Assembly: GCA_050014815.1 (NCBI GenBank)
Contig: JBEKCP010000006.1
Coordinates: 1-31,903 of the forward strand
Reading direction: 5' to 3'
DNA from: JBEKCP01 sp050014815
Lineage (GTDB): Bacteria > Planctomycetota > Planctomycetia > Pirellulales > Thermoguttaceae
Length of the DNA stretch: 31,903 bases
The translations under genes were made by a program, and so were the position numbers. The notes below the pieces were generated by a model that ran no database searches, had not been told where the DNA came from, and saw only the letters and a list, made by a program, of their open reading frames with translations. Shown one piece after another: positions 22,901-30,768 of this stretch; the first letter of the stretch is position 1, and each line of letters starts with the position of its first letter.

Positions 22901-24856
22901 ATGAGCATGAGCCGACGCAAGAGAGTTGCGACACCAGCCCGAAGCGCAAGCGAGGGGAGCGCGGCCGGGAACCCGGCCGCTTGCCGCCCTCGTTTGCGCT
23001 TCCGGCCGGCGAGGCCGGAACTGCTGGCGTTGGGGCTGATTGTGGCTGCCGGCGTGGCCGCCTACGCCAACAGTTTTTGGGGCGTCTTCGTCCTGGATGA
23101 CCTCAACGAGATCGGCAAGAATCCGGCCATTCGCCAGCTTTGGCCGCCGGACGTCCCGATGTTCGAGGGGCCGGGACTGCCCCGGCGCCCGCTCCCCTAT
23201 TACACCTTCGCGCTGAACTACGCCGTACACGGCGCCCGGATCTGGGGCTATCACCTGGTGAACCTGGCCATTCACCTGGCGGGGGGCGCGCTCTTGTTCG
23301 GCATCGTCCGCCGCACGCTCTCCGAAGGCCGCCTGGCGCCGCGCTACGCCCGGGCGGCGGCCGGGATCGCGGCCGCGGCGGCCGCGATTTGGGTCGTCCA
23401 CCCCTTGCAGACCCAGGCCGTCACGTACGTCTATCAGCGGATGGAGTCCCTTATGGGGATGTTCTACCTGCTGACGGTGTACGGCTTCGTGCGGGGAGCC
23501 CGCGAAGGCCGCGGCCGCGGCTGGTTGTGGGTGTCGGTCGTTGCTTGCATGTTGGGAATGACCTGCAAGGAGGTCATGGTGACCGCTCCGCTCGTGGTCC
23601 TCTGGTACGACCGGGTCTTCGTGGCGGCGTCGTGGAAGGAGGTATGGGCCCGGCGGTGGAAGTATTATGGGGCGCTCGGGGCCACGTGGCTGGTGCTGGC
23701 CGCCGTGGTGCAAAGCCAGGCCTATCGTTACGGGGAGTTCGCCACCCCGCCGCACGGTCCGGTGAAGTATGCCCTGAACCAGCCGCCGGTCATTCTCCAT
23801 TACCTGCGGCTTGCCTTCTGGCCGCGGGGACAGTGCCTCTACTATCTGTGGCCGGAAGCGGACTGGCTCGGCGACCTCGTACTGCCGCTTGTGGCGGTCC
23901 TGGCGCTGGGCGGGGCGTGCCTGGTGTGCGTGTTCCGCCGCCCGGCCCTGGGTTTCGTGTTGGGCTCGTTCTGGTTGATCCTGGCGCCGACATCCAGCAT
24001 CTTTCCGGTCTACGAGCTGGCCTTCGAGCACCGGATGTATCTTTCGCTGGCGGCGATTGCCGTGGCCGTGGCGCTGGCGGGGTACGAGGCGGTGAGGCTT
24101 CTGGAGGCCCGGGGTCTGCGGCCCGGCATGGCGCGGGCGATCGGCGGCGCCGCGGTTGCCGGGCTGGTGATCGCGCTGGGCGCCGTCACCTCCGCCCGGA
24201 ACACCGCGTACTACAGCTACCTCGGCATGTGGGGAGACGTGATCGCGAAGGCGCCGCAGAACTTCGAAGCGTACAACAACGTCGGGCGGGTCTACTTGGA
24301 CCGCGGGGACTACGCCCGCGGGGAGCAGTTCGTGCGCCGCGCCCTGGAGGTGGCGAGCCGGTCGGAGCACATCCGCCGCAGCCCGAAGGCCATCGCCGGG
24401 ATCCACAACAACATGGCCATCGCGTTGCTTCGCACCGGTAATGAGCGGGGCGCGATCGAGGAGCTCCACCGGTCGCTGGCCCTGGACTCGAACCGGGCTC
24501 CCGCGCACATGAACCTGGGAAACGCCCTGGCGCGGACCTCTCCGGAGGCCGCCATCGCCTGCTACGAGAGGGCCCTGGAGATCAACCCCGCCTATGCCGC
24601 CGAGGCCCACAACAATCTCGGGGCGATGCTCACCGATCGGGACCCGGACCTGGCGATTCGGCACTTCGAGCAGGCGCTGGCCCTCGACTCGGACTATGCC
24701 GACGCCCACAACAATCTAGGCGCCCTTCTTGCCCGGCGGGGACAGATGGCCGCGGCGATCAGGCACTTCCGCCAGGCCATTGCGCTGAACCCCGATTTCT
24801 CCGCCGCCCGGAAGAACCTGCAAGCCGCTTCTCGGAAAAGGATCGCAGATTTGTAA
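22901..24856 (+). CDS. GT-C-like multi-pass membrane protein with C-terminal TPRs
   Basis: A 651-aa membrane protein resembling bacterial TMTC/DUF1736-like proteins. These have a C-type glycosyltransferase fold with an early acidic loop motif, here VLDDLNEIGKNP near 65, then RPLPYYTFALNYAVHG and YHLVNLAIHLAGG. About ten hydrophobic segments occupy residues 40-440. From about 450 to 640 there are five or so TPR units (AYNNVGRVYLDRGDYARGEQ, AHNNLGAMLTDRDPDLAIRH, AHNNLGALLARRGQMAAAIR). Residues about 12-35 (ARSASEGSAAGNP) are encoded by a palindromic repeat (22935-23005) placed before the first helix. ATG 22901 or 22907 could start it. The enzymatic role is inferred from the fold only. Confidence 0.82.
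   Translation: MSMSRRKRVATPARSASEGSAAGNPAACRPRLRFRPARPELLALGLIVAAGVAAYANSFWGVFVLDDLNEIGKNPAIRQLWPPDVPMFEGPGLPRRPLPYYTFALNYAVHGARIWGYHLVNLAIHLAGGALLFGIVRRTLSEGRLAPRYARAAAGIAAAAAAIWVVHPLQTQAVTYVYQRMESLMGMFYLLTVYGFVRGAREGRGRGWLWVSVVACMLGMTCKEVMVTAPLVVLWYDRVFVAASWKEVWARRWKYYGALGATWLVLAAVVQSQAYRYGEFATPPHGPVKYALNQPPVILHYLRLAFWPRGQCLYYLWPEADWLGDLVLPLVAVLALGGACLVCVFRRPALGFVLGSFWLILAPTSSIFPVYELAFEHRMYLSLAAIAVAVALAGYEAVRLLEARGLRPGMARAIGGAAVAGLVIALGAVTSARNTAYYSYLGMWGDVIAKAPQNFEAYNNVGRVYLDRGDYARGEQFVRRALEVASRSEHIRRSPKAIAGIHNNMAIALLRTGNERGAIEELHRSLALDSNRAPAHMNLGNALARTSPEAAIACYERALEINPAYAAEAHNNLGAMLTDRDPDLAIRHFEQALALDSDYADAHNNLGALLARRGQMAAAIRHFRQAIALNPDFSAARKNLQAASRKRIADL
22935..23005. repeat. GAAGCGCAAGCGAGGG palindrome inside the TPR protein gene
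   Basis: Outer arms 22937-22954 and 22987-23005 pair with one internal mismatch. They enclose a perfect 9-bp stem GCGGCCGGG/CCCGGCCGC. Read in frame it gives ARSASEG; from memory, similar peptides occur across planctomycete proteins. Confidence 0.8.
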
Positions 24857-24946
24857 CCGGGAGCTAACCAATCGCTCATGGGGCAACCGTAAAATACGTA
24901 TCCTGAATTGCCGTCGGTCCCGATTCCCCTCCGCAGGACTAACCGG

Positions 24947-27052
24947 ATGCTGGAGACCATTGCCAATCTTATTGTCGATTGGATGTATCGGCAGTACCAG
25001 CGACTGGGCCTGTGGTCGTTCGCTATCTTGGCGGCCGTCGTGATCTTGCCCGGCTTGCTCGTCGTCCGAGGATGCGCGCGTGCCGGGAAGCCGAAGGACA
25101 GCCAGGTGAAGGCGGTCGAGGACCAAATGCGGCGCGAGGCGGCAGCGGACGCCGAAGAGTATCGGGCAATCAAGGCGAGGGAGGCAAAGCAGACGGATGA
25201 TCTGGCAATTCAGGCAGCCAAGGCGAGGGCCACCGTACCTCCTGCAAAGTCGCCCGCGGTGGCGGCCACGCCGCCTGCGCCTAAGGCCCTTCTGCCGCCC
25301 CCCAAGCCGGTCCACCCCGCCAACTTCGCCGACTGGAAGAAAGACGACTTCCTGGCAGCCCGGGCGGAAGGCGATCCCCGGCTGCCCGGCGCCATCGTCG
25401 ATTTCGCCAAACGTTTCCAGGGCAATCCGGCCGCAGCGGATTTTGTGACGTCGCTCCTCCAAGATCCGGGGTCGCCCGGGCGGGACCGCGGATTGCTCGC
25501 CTCGCAGGCCAAACCAGTCGCCGAGGCCGTGGTCGCGGCCCTGGCGGCCAATGGGACGGAGCCGGCCGCGGCAACCTTGAAGGCCATCGTCAACGGCAAG
25601 CTGCCCACGCCGGACGATCAGGCGGCGGCCGCCGCGGCGCTCGGGGCGCTGGCCGCCCGCGGAGACCCGGACGCCGAGGCCCTGCTGTTTGCGGCCCTGA
25701 CGATGCCCGAGGAGATTCGGCCGCCCGGCGGGCCGGTGGGACCCCGGGAGTTGCAGCAGTTGGCCGCGGCAACCGTGCGGTCAAGCGGCTCCGAATCGCT
25801 CCGGTTGCGGTTGGCGCGACACCTGGTACACCCGGATACGCTGCCGTCGGTCCGCCAGCAGTTCATCGGTTGCATCGAGGACGCCCGGATCGAGAACCTG
25901 GCGGCACAAACGGTCTTGTACGCGAGCGAGGAGGTGGACCCGAAGATCCGCGGCGTGTTCGAGCGGCGATTTGCCGCCTGGAGCGCGGAGGCCCTGGCCC
26001 GCGTGGTCGGTCTGCCGGCGAGCCAGACCACGACGGCGCCGGGCACCGCCGGGGCCGTGCCGGCGGGCCCCGTGCGACCCGGCTGGGCTTCCGTCGCCCG
26101 CCCCTCGAACGACCCCATGATCGCATTGTCCGCATCGCCCGCATCCCCGGTGAATCCGGTCGACACCCTCCGCTACCTCTGGACGGACGAGTTCGCCGAC
26201 ATCCTGGATCGCCGCATGGCACTGGCCGAGTGGCTCGGCGAGATGCCGGGCACGCTGACCCTGGCCGTCACGGTGCCCACCCCGGCTGCGAGGGCCGCGA
26301 TCCATAGGACGCTGAGCAAGCACTGGTACGAAGGACCGGGCGGGACCGAAGCCAACAGCGCCTGGGCGGTCGCCGTCACCGACCCGGGCCTGGTGCTCGT
26401 TCTCAAGACGCTGCCTCGCAAGGGGATCTCCAGCCGGCCGCCCCAGCATCCCGTCCACCCCATCGCGAAGAAGGGTCCGACGACTTCCGCCGTTACGTTG
26501 GCCAAGACGGCCAACGTGATCAAGTTCCAGCGCGAGGTTGCGGAGCAGTGGTGGATCAGGAGAGTGGAGTTGCTGGTGCGGAACTGGTGTGCCCGCTATC
26601 GCCGCACGGCATTGGCGGCGCGGGGAGCGGAGCCGGGCACGTCGTCGTCGGACGTTGCGTCCGAGCTGCCGATGCCGTTATGCTCTCGCGCCCATCCCAC
26701 GGCGGTCTACCATTGCCGGTGGCCGGGAAGACTGGCCGAGAAGGTCCCGGCGGCGGCGCGCGATCCGCTGGACATCTACTATGTCCGCATGGAGGCGAAG
26801 TGCCGGCCCGACCATGTCCGCGACTACTATCGCCGCCAGTTCGAATCGTTGGAGCAGCGGCCGGCGGAGCGCGGCATGTGGCTGGACTGCCTCGAGAGCG
26901 GATCGCAGCCGGACCGCAAGCGCTCGATCGACATCGTCGTCAGCAAGGGGGTGCCGGGAGTGCCGACCTTGGACGACGAAGAGCAGGAATTGGTCATCGA
27001 GATCCTCTGGATTGAGGCGAAAGACCCGTCGCTGCGTTCCGAAGGGACCTGA
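24947..27052 (+). CDS. Membrane-anchored protein of unknown function
   Basis: A 701-aa protein I do not recognise. Residues about 20-42 form one membrane helix (LWSFAILAAVVILPGLLVV), followed by a charged, probably coiled segment (KPKDSQVKAVEDQMRREAAA) and an Ala/Pro linker. Residues about 120-350 are Ala-rich helices like HEAT or TPR-type repeats (AAAAALGALAARGDPDAEAL). A C-terminal domain of about 300 residues has Trp and Cys residues and no motif I can name. The start at 24947 puts the helix near the N-terminus. It ends 1 base before the TTG of the PilM-like gene, so the two are surely co-translated and likely act together. Confidence 0.75.
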   Translation: MLETIANLIVDWMYRQYQRLGLWSFAILAAVVILPGLLVVRGCARAGKPKDSQVKAVEDQMRREAAADAEEYRAIKAREAKQTDDLAIQAAKARATVPPAKSPAVAATPPAPKALLPPPKPVHPANFADWKKDDFLAARAEGDPRLPGAIVDFAKRFQGNPAAADFVTSLLQDPGSPGRDRGLLASQAKPVAEAVVAALAANGTEPAAATLKAIVNGKLPTPDDQAAAAAALGALAARGDPDAEALLFAALTMPEEIRPPGGPVGPRELQQLAAATVRSSGSESLRLRLARHLVHPDTLPSVRQQFIGCIEDARIENLAAQTVLYASEEVDPKIRGVFERRFAAWSAEALARVVGLPASQTTTAPGTAGAVPAGPVRPGWASVARPSNDPMIALSASPASPVNPVDTLRYLWTDEFADILDRRMALAEWLGEMPGTLTLAVTVPTPAARAAIHRTLSKHWYEGPGGTEANSAWAVAVTDPGLVLVLKTLPRKGISSRPPQHPVHPIAKKGPTTSAVTLAKTANVIKFQREVAEQWWIRRVELLVRNWCARYRRTALAARGAEPGTSSSDVASELPMPLCSRAHPTAVYHCRWPGRLAEKVPAAARDPLDIYYVRMEAKCRPDHVRDYYRRQFESLEQRPAERGMWLDCLESGSQPDRKRSIDIVVSKGVPGVPTLDDEEQELVIEILWIEAKDPSLRSEGT

Positions 27053-27053
27053 C

Positions 27054-29498
27054 TTGCCCGCCACGCCCGAAATCGACATGCCCCGTTACGACCCATCGGA
27101 GACCGATGATCGCGGACCGGCCGAGCCGTTTTCCGGATCGGTCCGGGCCGACACGTTGACCTGCGGCGACTGCGGCGCGGCCAACCAGGTTACGCGCAAG
27201 TTCTGCGCCGGTTGCGGGACCAGCCTCCAGGACCCTTGTCCGCACTGCGGGGCGACGTGCTCGGCGGGCGAGAGGTTCTGCGGGTCCTGCGGCGTCAACC
27301 TGGTCGCCGCGATCCAACACGACCTGGAGCAGTTCGAGGCCAACCTCGCGGCCGTCGAGCAGTTGCGGTCGCAGGACCGCTTCGAGGATGCGATGACGCT
27401 GTTGGGGCCGATGGCCAAGACCGCCCACCCGCGGCTGGCCCGCCACGCGGCCCGGGCCAAACAAATCATCAAGCAGATCATCGCCCAGCGGGAGCGCCGG
27501 CGGACCGCGGCCGAGGCGGCCTGCCAGGAGGGCGAGCGCCTGCTGGGCGAGCACCAGTACGATCTCGCGGTCAGAGTGCTCGAATCGATCGGCGAACCGC
27601 TCCGCGACGAGAAGTTCCGCAAGATCCTTGCCGAGGCGCTTGCCGGGCAGGAGGAGGTCGTCCGGCTCGGCCGGCGAGTGCGGGATTCATTGAAAGTCGG
27701 CCGCCCGACGGAGGCGCTGGCGATGCTGGATCGCCTCCTGGAGCTTCGGCCCGATCATGCCCGCGCCCGCCAACTCGCCGACCAACTCCTGGAGCGGTGT
27801 TGCCTCGCGGCCGAGAAGTACCTGACCGAAGGCCGTTACGAGGAGGCCCTGCGGCTCCTGGACGAGGTGCCCTCGTCGCTCCGGACTCCGGCGATAAGTG
27901 GGGGACTGTCCCGATTTTCGTTCGACGAAAATGGGACTGTCCCCTTCGGAAGTGCGGACCGCTACGAGCGGGCGGCGGAGTGGGCCTGCCTGGGCCATCA
28001 CCTCCGCACCGCCCCGGAGATCGACGAACCGCTGGTGGCCATGGCCCAGCGGTTGCGGAAACTCGCCCCCGACGACGCCCGATCGGCCAAGCTCGTCGAC
28101 GAGCTCCAGCGCCGCTGGACCCGCGCGACGGAGCGCGGCCTGCTGGCGCCCCCGCCCTGGGCGGCTCCCCCGCAGCAGACCGCGCTGGAGTTTCCCGTCG
28201 ACAGGGCCGCCGGACCACGCCGCATCGCCATGGCCGAGGGCCTGGACCGGAGACTGCTCGCCGCCAACCCCGGCCGGTTCGCCGTTGCGTGCGGCCTGGC
28301 CCTTCAGGGCCTCGACAAGGCCCACGTGGGCATCAACCTGCTGCCGGCCGACTACCACGGCCACCTGGGTGCGATTGCCCAGAAGCTCCTGAAGCGGCCG
28401 GCCACGGCGGCCTGGGGAATCGACCTCGGCTCAAGCAGCCTGAAGGCCGTCCGGCTCTCCTGGGATATCAAGCAGCAGACCGCGATCATGGACGCCGCCG
28501 TTTGCCTGGAGTACCGGAAGCCGCTCGGCCAGGCGGCCGACGCCGACCAACGGAAGGCCCTTGTGGACGAGGCCCTGGCCGAGTTGGCCGGCCAACAGCG
28601 ACTCAAGGGTGCGCGGATCGGCCTCGGTCTGCCAGGCCGCATCGCGATCTTGCGGCAGTTTCCGATGCCTTCGGGCGACCCGGCCAAGCTCTCCGCGATG
28701 GTCCGGCATGAGGCCCCACTACAGATGCCCCTGCCGCTGGCCGAGATGGTCTGGGGCTACCAGGCCCTGGTGCCCCCCGCCGCCCATCAACTACTCCCCT
28801 CTCCCCTCGTGGGAGAGGGGCAGGGGGTGAGGGCTCAGTCACGTCCTTCAACGGTCGCGGGAGAGGCGCCCACGAGTGGGTACCCGGGGGTGAGGGCAAA
28901 GCGCGATCAAGACACGCGGAACGACTCCGCGGCCTCGAAAAAGACGGGCCCGAGCACCATCCCCGTCCTCTTCTGCGGGGCGCGGCGGGAGTTGGTGGTC
29001 CAACACGCACAGGCCCTGGCGGATCGCGGCATTCGCGTCGACTTCGCGCAGAGCGAGTGCCTGGCCTTGCACAATTACTGGCGGTACGAAGAGGCGGCAG
29101 ACCCCGCGGCCGACTCCGCGGCGGCGGAAGACTCGCGGCCGGTCGCCCTGCTGGACATCGGCGGCGAATCGGGGAGTCTCGTGGTCAGCTCGCCGCACGG
29201 CGTGTGGGTCCGCCAGATGGGCTTCGGCGGCCACCTCGTGACCCGCGCCCTGGTGAAGGGTCTCAACCTCACGCTGGCCCAGGCGGAGCAGCTCAAGCGG
29301 AACCCGGCGACGGCCCCCAGCATACACAAGTTCTGCCAGACGATCGGGCCGGTCTTGCAGGACCTGCTCCACGAGATCGAGTTCTGTCTGAAGGCATTTG
29401 CGAAATCGGAGCAGTACGAGCCGATCGAGCGGATGATCGGCCTGGGCGGCGAGTTCCAGCTCCAAGGGCTCCTGCGGCGCCTCCGCACCGGGCAATAG
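27054..29498 (+). CDS. Zinc-ribbon / PilM-like ATPase fusion protein
   Basis: An 814-aa protein in three parts. Residues 37-79 are a double zinc ribbon with CxxC pairs at 37/40, 51/54, 62/65 and 76/79. Residues about 85-400 are helical and TPR-like. From about 455 it resembles PilM of type IV pili, an actin-like ATPase: WGIDLGSSSLKAVRL (phosphate loop), IGLGLPGR, ALLDIGGESGSLVV, and IGLGGEFQLQGLL near the end. TTG 27054 has AGGG seven bases upstream and follows the previous stop by one base; ATG 27078 is the alternative. Two palindromes are read in frame (residues about 283-297 and 581-615), the second inside the PilM part. The last 48 codons are repeated downstream at 30444-30589. It may link pilus-like assembly to the upstream membrane protein. 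Confidence 0.85.
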   Translation: MPATPEIDMPRYDPSETDDRGPAEPFSGSVRADTLTCGDCGAANQVTRKFCAGCGTSLQDPCPHCGATCSAGERFCGSCGVNLVAAIQHDLEQFEANLAAVEQLRSQDRFEDAMTLLGPMAKTAHPRLARHAARAKQIIKQIIAQRERRRTAAEAACQEGERLLGEHQYDLAVRVLESIGEPLRDEKFRKILAEALAGQEEVVRLGRRVRDSLKVGRPTEALAMLDRLLELRPDHARARQLADQLLERCCLAAEKYLTEGRYEEALRLLDEVPSSLRTPAISGGLSRFSFDENGTVPFGSADRYERAAEWACLGHHLRTAPEIDEPLVAMAQRLRKLAPDDARSAKLVDELQRRWTRATERGLLAPPPWAAPPQQTALEFPVDRAAGPRRIAMAEGLDRRLLAANPGRFAVACGLALQGLDKAHVGINLLPADYHGHLGAIAQKLLKRPATAAWGIDLGSSSLKAVRLSWDIKQQTAIMDAAVCLEYRKPLGQAADADQRKALVDEALAELAGQQRLKGARIGLGLPGRIAILRQFPMPSGDPAKLSAMVRHEAPLQMPLPLAEMVWGYQALVPPAAHQLLPSPLVGEGQGVRAQSRPSTVAGEAPTSGYPGVRAKRDQDTRNDSAASKKTGPSTIPVLFCGARRELVVQHAQALADRGIRVDFAQSECLALHNYWRYEEAADPAADSAAAEDSRPVALLDIGGESGSLVVSSPHGVWVRQMGFGGHLVTRALVKGLNLTLAQAEQLKRNPATAPSIHKFCQTIGPVLQDLLHEIEFCLKAFAKSEQYEPIERMIGLGGEFQLQGLLRRLRTGQ
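27901..27944. repeat. GGGACTGTCCC palindrome inside the PilM-like gene
   Basis: Arms GGGGACTGTCCC...ATTTTCG and CGAAAATGGGACTGTCCCC pair with one T/T mismatch and one extra base around a 5-base loop. Same family as 31665-31745. Read in frame (GLSRFSFDENGTVPF) in the helical middle part. Confidence 0.8.
28794..28897. repeat. CTCTCCC/GTGAGGG composite repeat inside the PilM-like gene
   Basis: A CTCTCCC/GGGAGAG hairpin with GGGGGTGAGGGC is followed by a second GGGAGAGGCGCCCAC...GGGTACCC unit that also occurs inverted in cusA. It is read through in frame and adds about 35 residues between two PilM-domain strands. Confidence 0.85.
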
Positions 29499-29499
29499 G
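29354..29499. repeat. 146-bp direct repeat, copy A (true 3' end of the PilM-like gene)
   Basis: From CTTGCAG to the base after the TAG stop. It matches 30444-30589 at a constant offset of 1090 bp with 7 mismatches and no gap. Similarity stops abruptly at both ends. Confidence 0.95.
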
Positions 29500-29514
29500 C
29501 GCTGTGCACCCGGC

Positions 29515-29612
29515 CCTTGACTCCTGGTGCCGATGCGATAAACTAGGGGGAGCGACGAGTCTCGGGCGTGCTTGGAAACGACTCACCTGAGACGAACGAG
29601 CACCAGTCAAGG
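29515..29612. repeat. Inverted repeat in the cassette leader
   Basis: 29515-29530 and 29600-29612 pair (CCTTGACT..TGGTGC with GCACCAGTCAAGG) with a 2-base bulge. A smaller GTCTCGGG / CCTGAGAC pair is nested inside. It could be an element end or an RNA structure. Confidence 0.55.
29517..29544 (+). promoter_or_regulatory. Candidate promoter of the two-gene cassette
   Basis: TTGACT (29517-29522) and TAAACT (29539-29544) at 16-bp spacing, 110 bases before the first ATG. The -35 lies in the left arm of the inverted repeat 29515-29612. Confidence 0.5.
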
Positions 29613-29653
29613 CGCCGTCCAGACAGGTCACTGTTCACCCCTGGGAGACGCGC

Positions 29654-30124
29654 ATGATTTCGGGACGATCCCCGCGACAACAGTGGCGCGCCAATCTCGA
29701 TGGAAGAGCCAGGTCAGTCGGCGAGGCGGTTAGGATTGCGAGGTCGTTCGGCGTTTCTATCCCGGACGACGTGACTTTCTTCGTCGACGAACTCGGCTGG
29801 CTTGACGAGCGCACAACTGCCCGCGGGCCAAGGGTGACCAAGCCGTCTGGGGCACTCGTTGGGTGGTCAGATATGCTGAACATAGCTGGGCGAGTACCAT
29901 TCATCGTCCGGCCCGACATTCTCAGGAGCGACGAAGCCATCGTAGCAGTCTTCACCCATGAAATGTATGAACTTGCGGAGCTGCGACCACTGCTCGAGAA
30001 GGGCTCTATGACAATCGAGCACTATATAGCGGAAACCCGCGAAGGTAATCCCGGTAATCTGCATGAAAGAGCTTGGGATGTCGCTGATGCAGCAGTTGAG
30101 AAAATGAGAGGAGGGACACGATGA
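29654..30124 (+). CDS. HEMYEL-motif protein, toxin-like, unknown function
   Basis: A 156-aa soluble protein with no signal peptide or membrane segment. From memory it resembles small planctomycete proteins and RHS-type toxin C-termini sharing DELGxLD, ARGPRVTKPxG, SDEAIVAV and HEMYEL; I cannot verify this. HEMYEL (H-E-x-x-E) near residue 100 and a second conserved-looking stretch GNPGNLHERAWDVAD near 135 could form an active or metal site. GGGAG at 29643-29647 is 6 bases before ATG 29654. The next gene overlaps by 4 bp (ATGA). Base composition is visibly lower in GC than the neighbours, which suggests acquisition. Toxin activity is an inference. Confidence 0.75.
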   Translation: MISGRSPRQQWRANLDGRARSVGEAVRIARSFGVSIPDDVTFFVDELGWLDERTTARGPRVTKPSGALVGWSDMLNIAGRVPFIVRPDILRSDEAIVAVFTHEMYELAELRPLLEKGSMTIEHYIAETREGNPGNLHERAWDVADAAVEKMRGGTR

Positions 30125-30423
30125 TCGGTCGACTCGTCGGCATGTACAAGGATGGTGCGATAACTGCCGAGCCCCTTGTGGCGGAGTGCGTACACATGAT
30201 CGATCCACACGCGCCGGAGTTGGTCCTTAGCGCCTTGCCGGATGAGATACTCAGACGGATGCTCCAATTCGCACGTGTCTATCGACCTGACGGAATGGCA
30301 ACCAACTACGGCATCTTGCCGGCGGAAGATCAGGTTGTTGCCGCGAGGAAGTGGATCGAACGCCGCCTTGGAGACGGAAGGGGCGACACCACTGATATTC
30401 CCACTGCGGACGCGTCACATTAG
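30121..30423 (+). CDS. Small partner protein of the HEMYEL gene, possible immunity or antitoxin
   Basis: A 100-aa soluble, mostly helical acidic protein (VAECVHMIDPHAPELVLSAL, LPDEILRRMLQFAR). No DNA-binding or enzyme motif is recognised. Its ATG overlaps the upstream stop (ATGA), so it is translationally coupled to the HEMYEL gene, as in toxin/immunity and toxin/antitoxin pairs. It shares the lower GC of its partner. After its TAG (30421-30423) the same frame runs directly into the duplicated PilM tail at 30445, separated only by seven codons. Confidence 0.7.
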   Translation: MIGRLVGMYKDGAITAEPLVAECVHMIDPHAPELVLSALPDEILRRMLQFARVYRPDGMATNYGILPAEDQVVAARKWIERRLGDGRGDTTDIPTADASH

Positions 30424-30443
30424 TGCCGCCCCTTTTCCTGCTC

Positions 30444-30589
30444 CTTGCAGGACCTGCTCCACGAGATCGAGTTATGTCTGAAGGCGTTTGCGAAATCCGA
30501 GCAGCACGAGCCGATCGAGCGGATGATCGGCCTGGGCGGCGAGTTCCAGCTCCAAGGGCTCTTGCGGCACGTCCGCACCGGGCAATAGG
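30444..30589 (+). pseudogene. Duplicated 3' end of the PilM-like gene (remnant, copy B)
   Basis: The counterpart of 29354-29499. It encodes 47 residues starting LQDLLHEIELCLKAF and ending RTGQ-stop, with four amino-acid changes (F to L, Y to H, R to H, L to V) and three silent ones. It has no start codon or ribosome site of its own and lacks all catalytic motifs. It lies in frame with the stop codon of the preceding small gene. Confidence 0.9.
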
Positions 30590-30613
30590 TGGAGGCTCTC
30601 GCTACGGACGGGA

Positions 30614-30732
30614 GCCACGGACGGAACACGGATGATACACGGATGCCTCAGTAAACAAATCGCTTGAACTCGACCTTCGTCCTGCCAAAGTAGACCATTC
30701 GATCCGTGTTCGATCGGTGTTCCATCCGTGGC
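30614..30732. repeat. ACGGAT inverted repeat
   Basis: Arms 30614-30644 and 30702-30732 are reverse complements with 5 mismatches in 31 bases, made of GGAACACGGAT-type units. They lie between the PilM remnant and the end of the Crp/Fnr gene. No gene is seen in 30590-30768. Confidence 0.85.
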
Positions 30733-30768
30733 CAAATCCGGGAGTTATTCTTCGGCCGGGCCCTGTTT

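Noticed and set aside
29500..30443. Integron cassette with attC site
   Set aside because: I found no GTTRRRY/RYYYAAC pair at the cassette borders; the borders are instead a copy of the neighbouring gene's end.
29354..30589. 146-bp repeat as a transposon target-site duplication
   Set aside because: Far too long for a target-site duplication, diverged by 5 percent, and no transposase is present.
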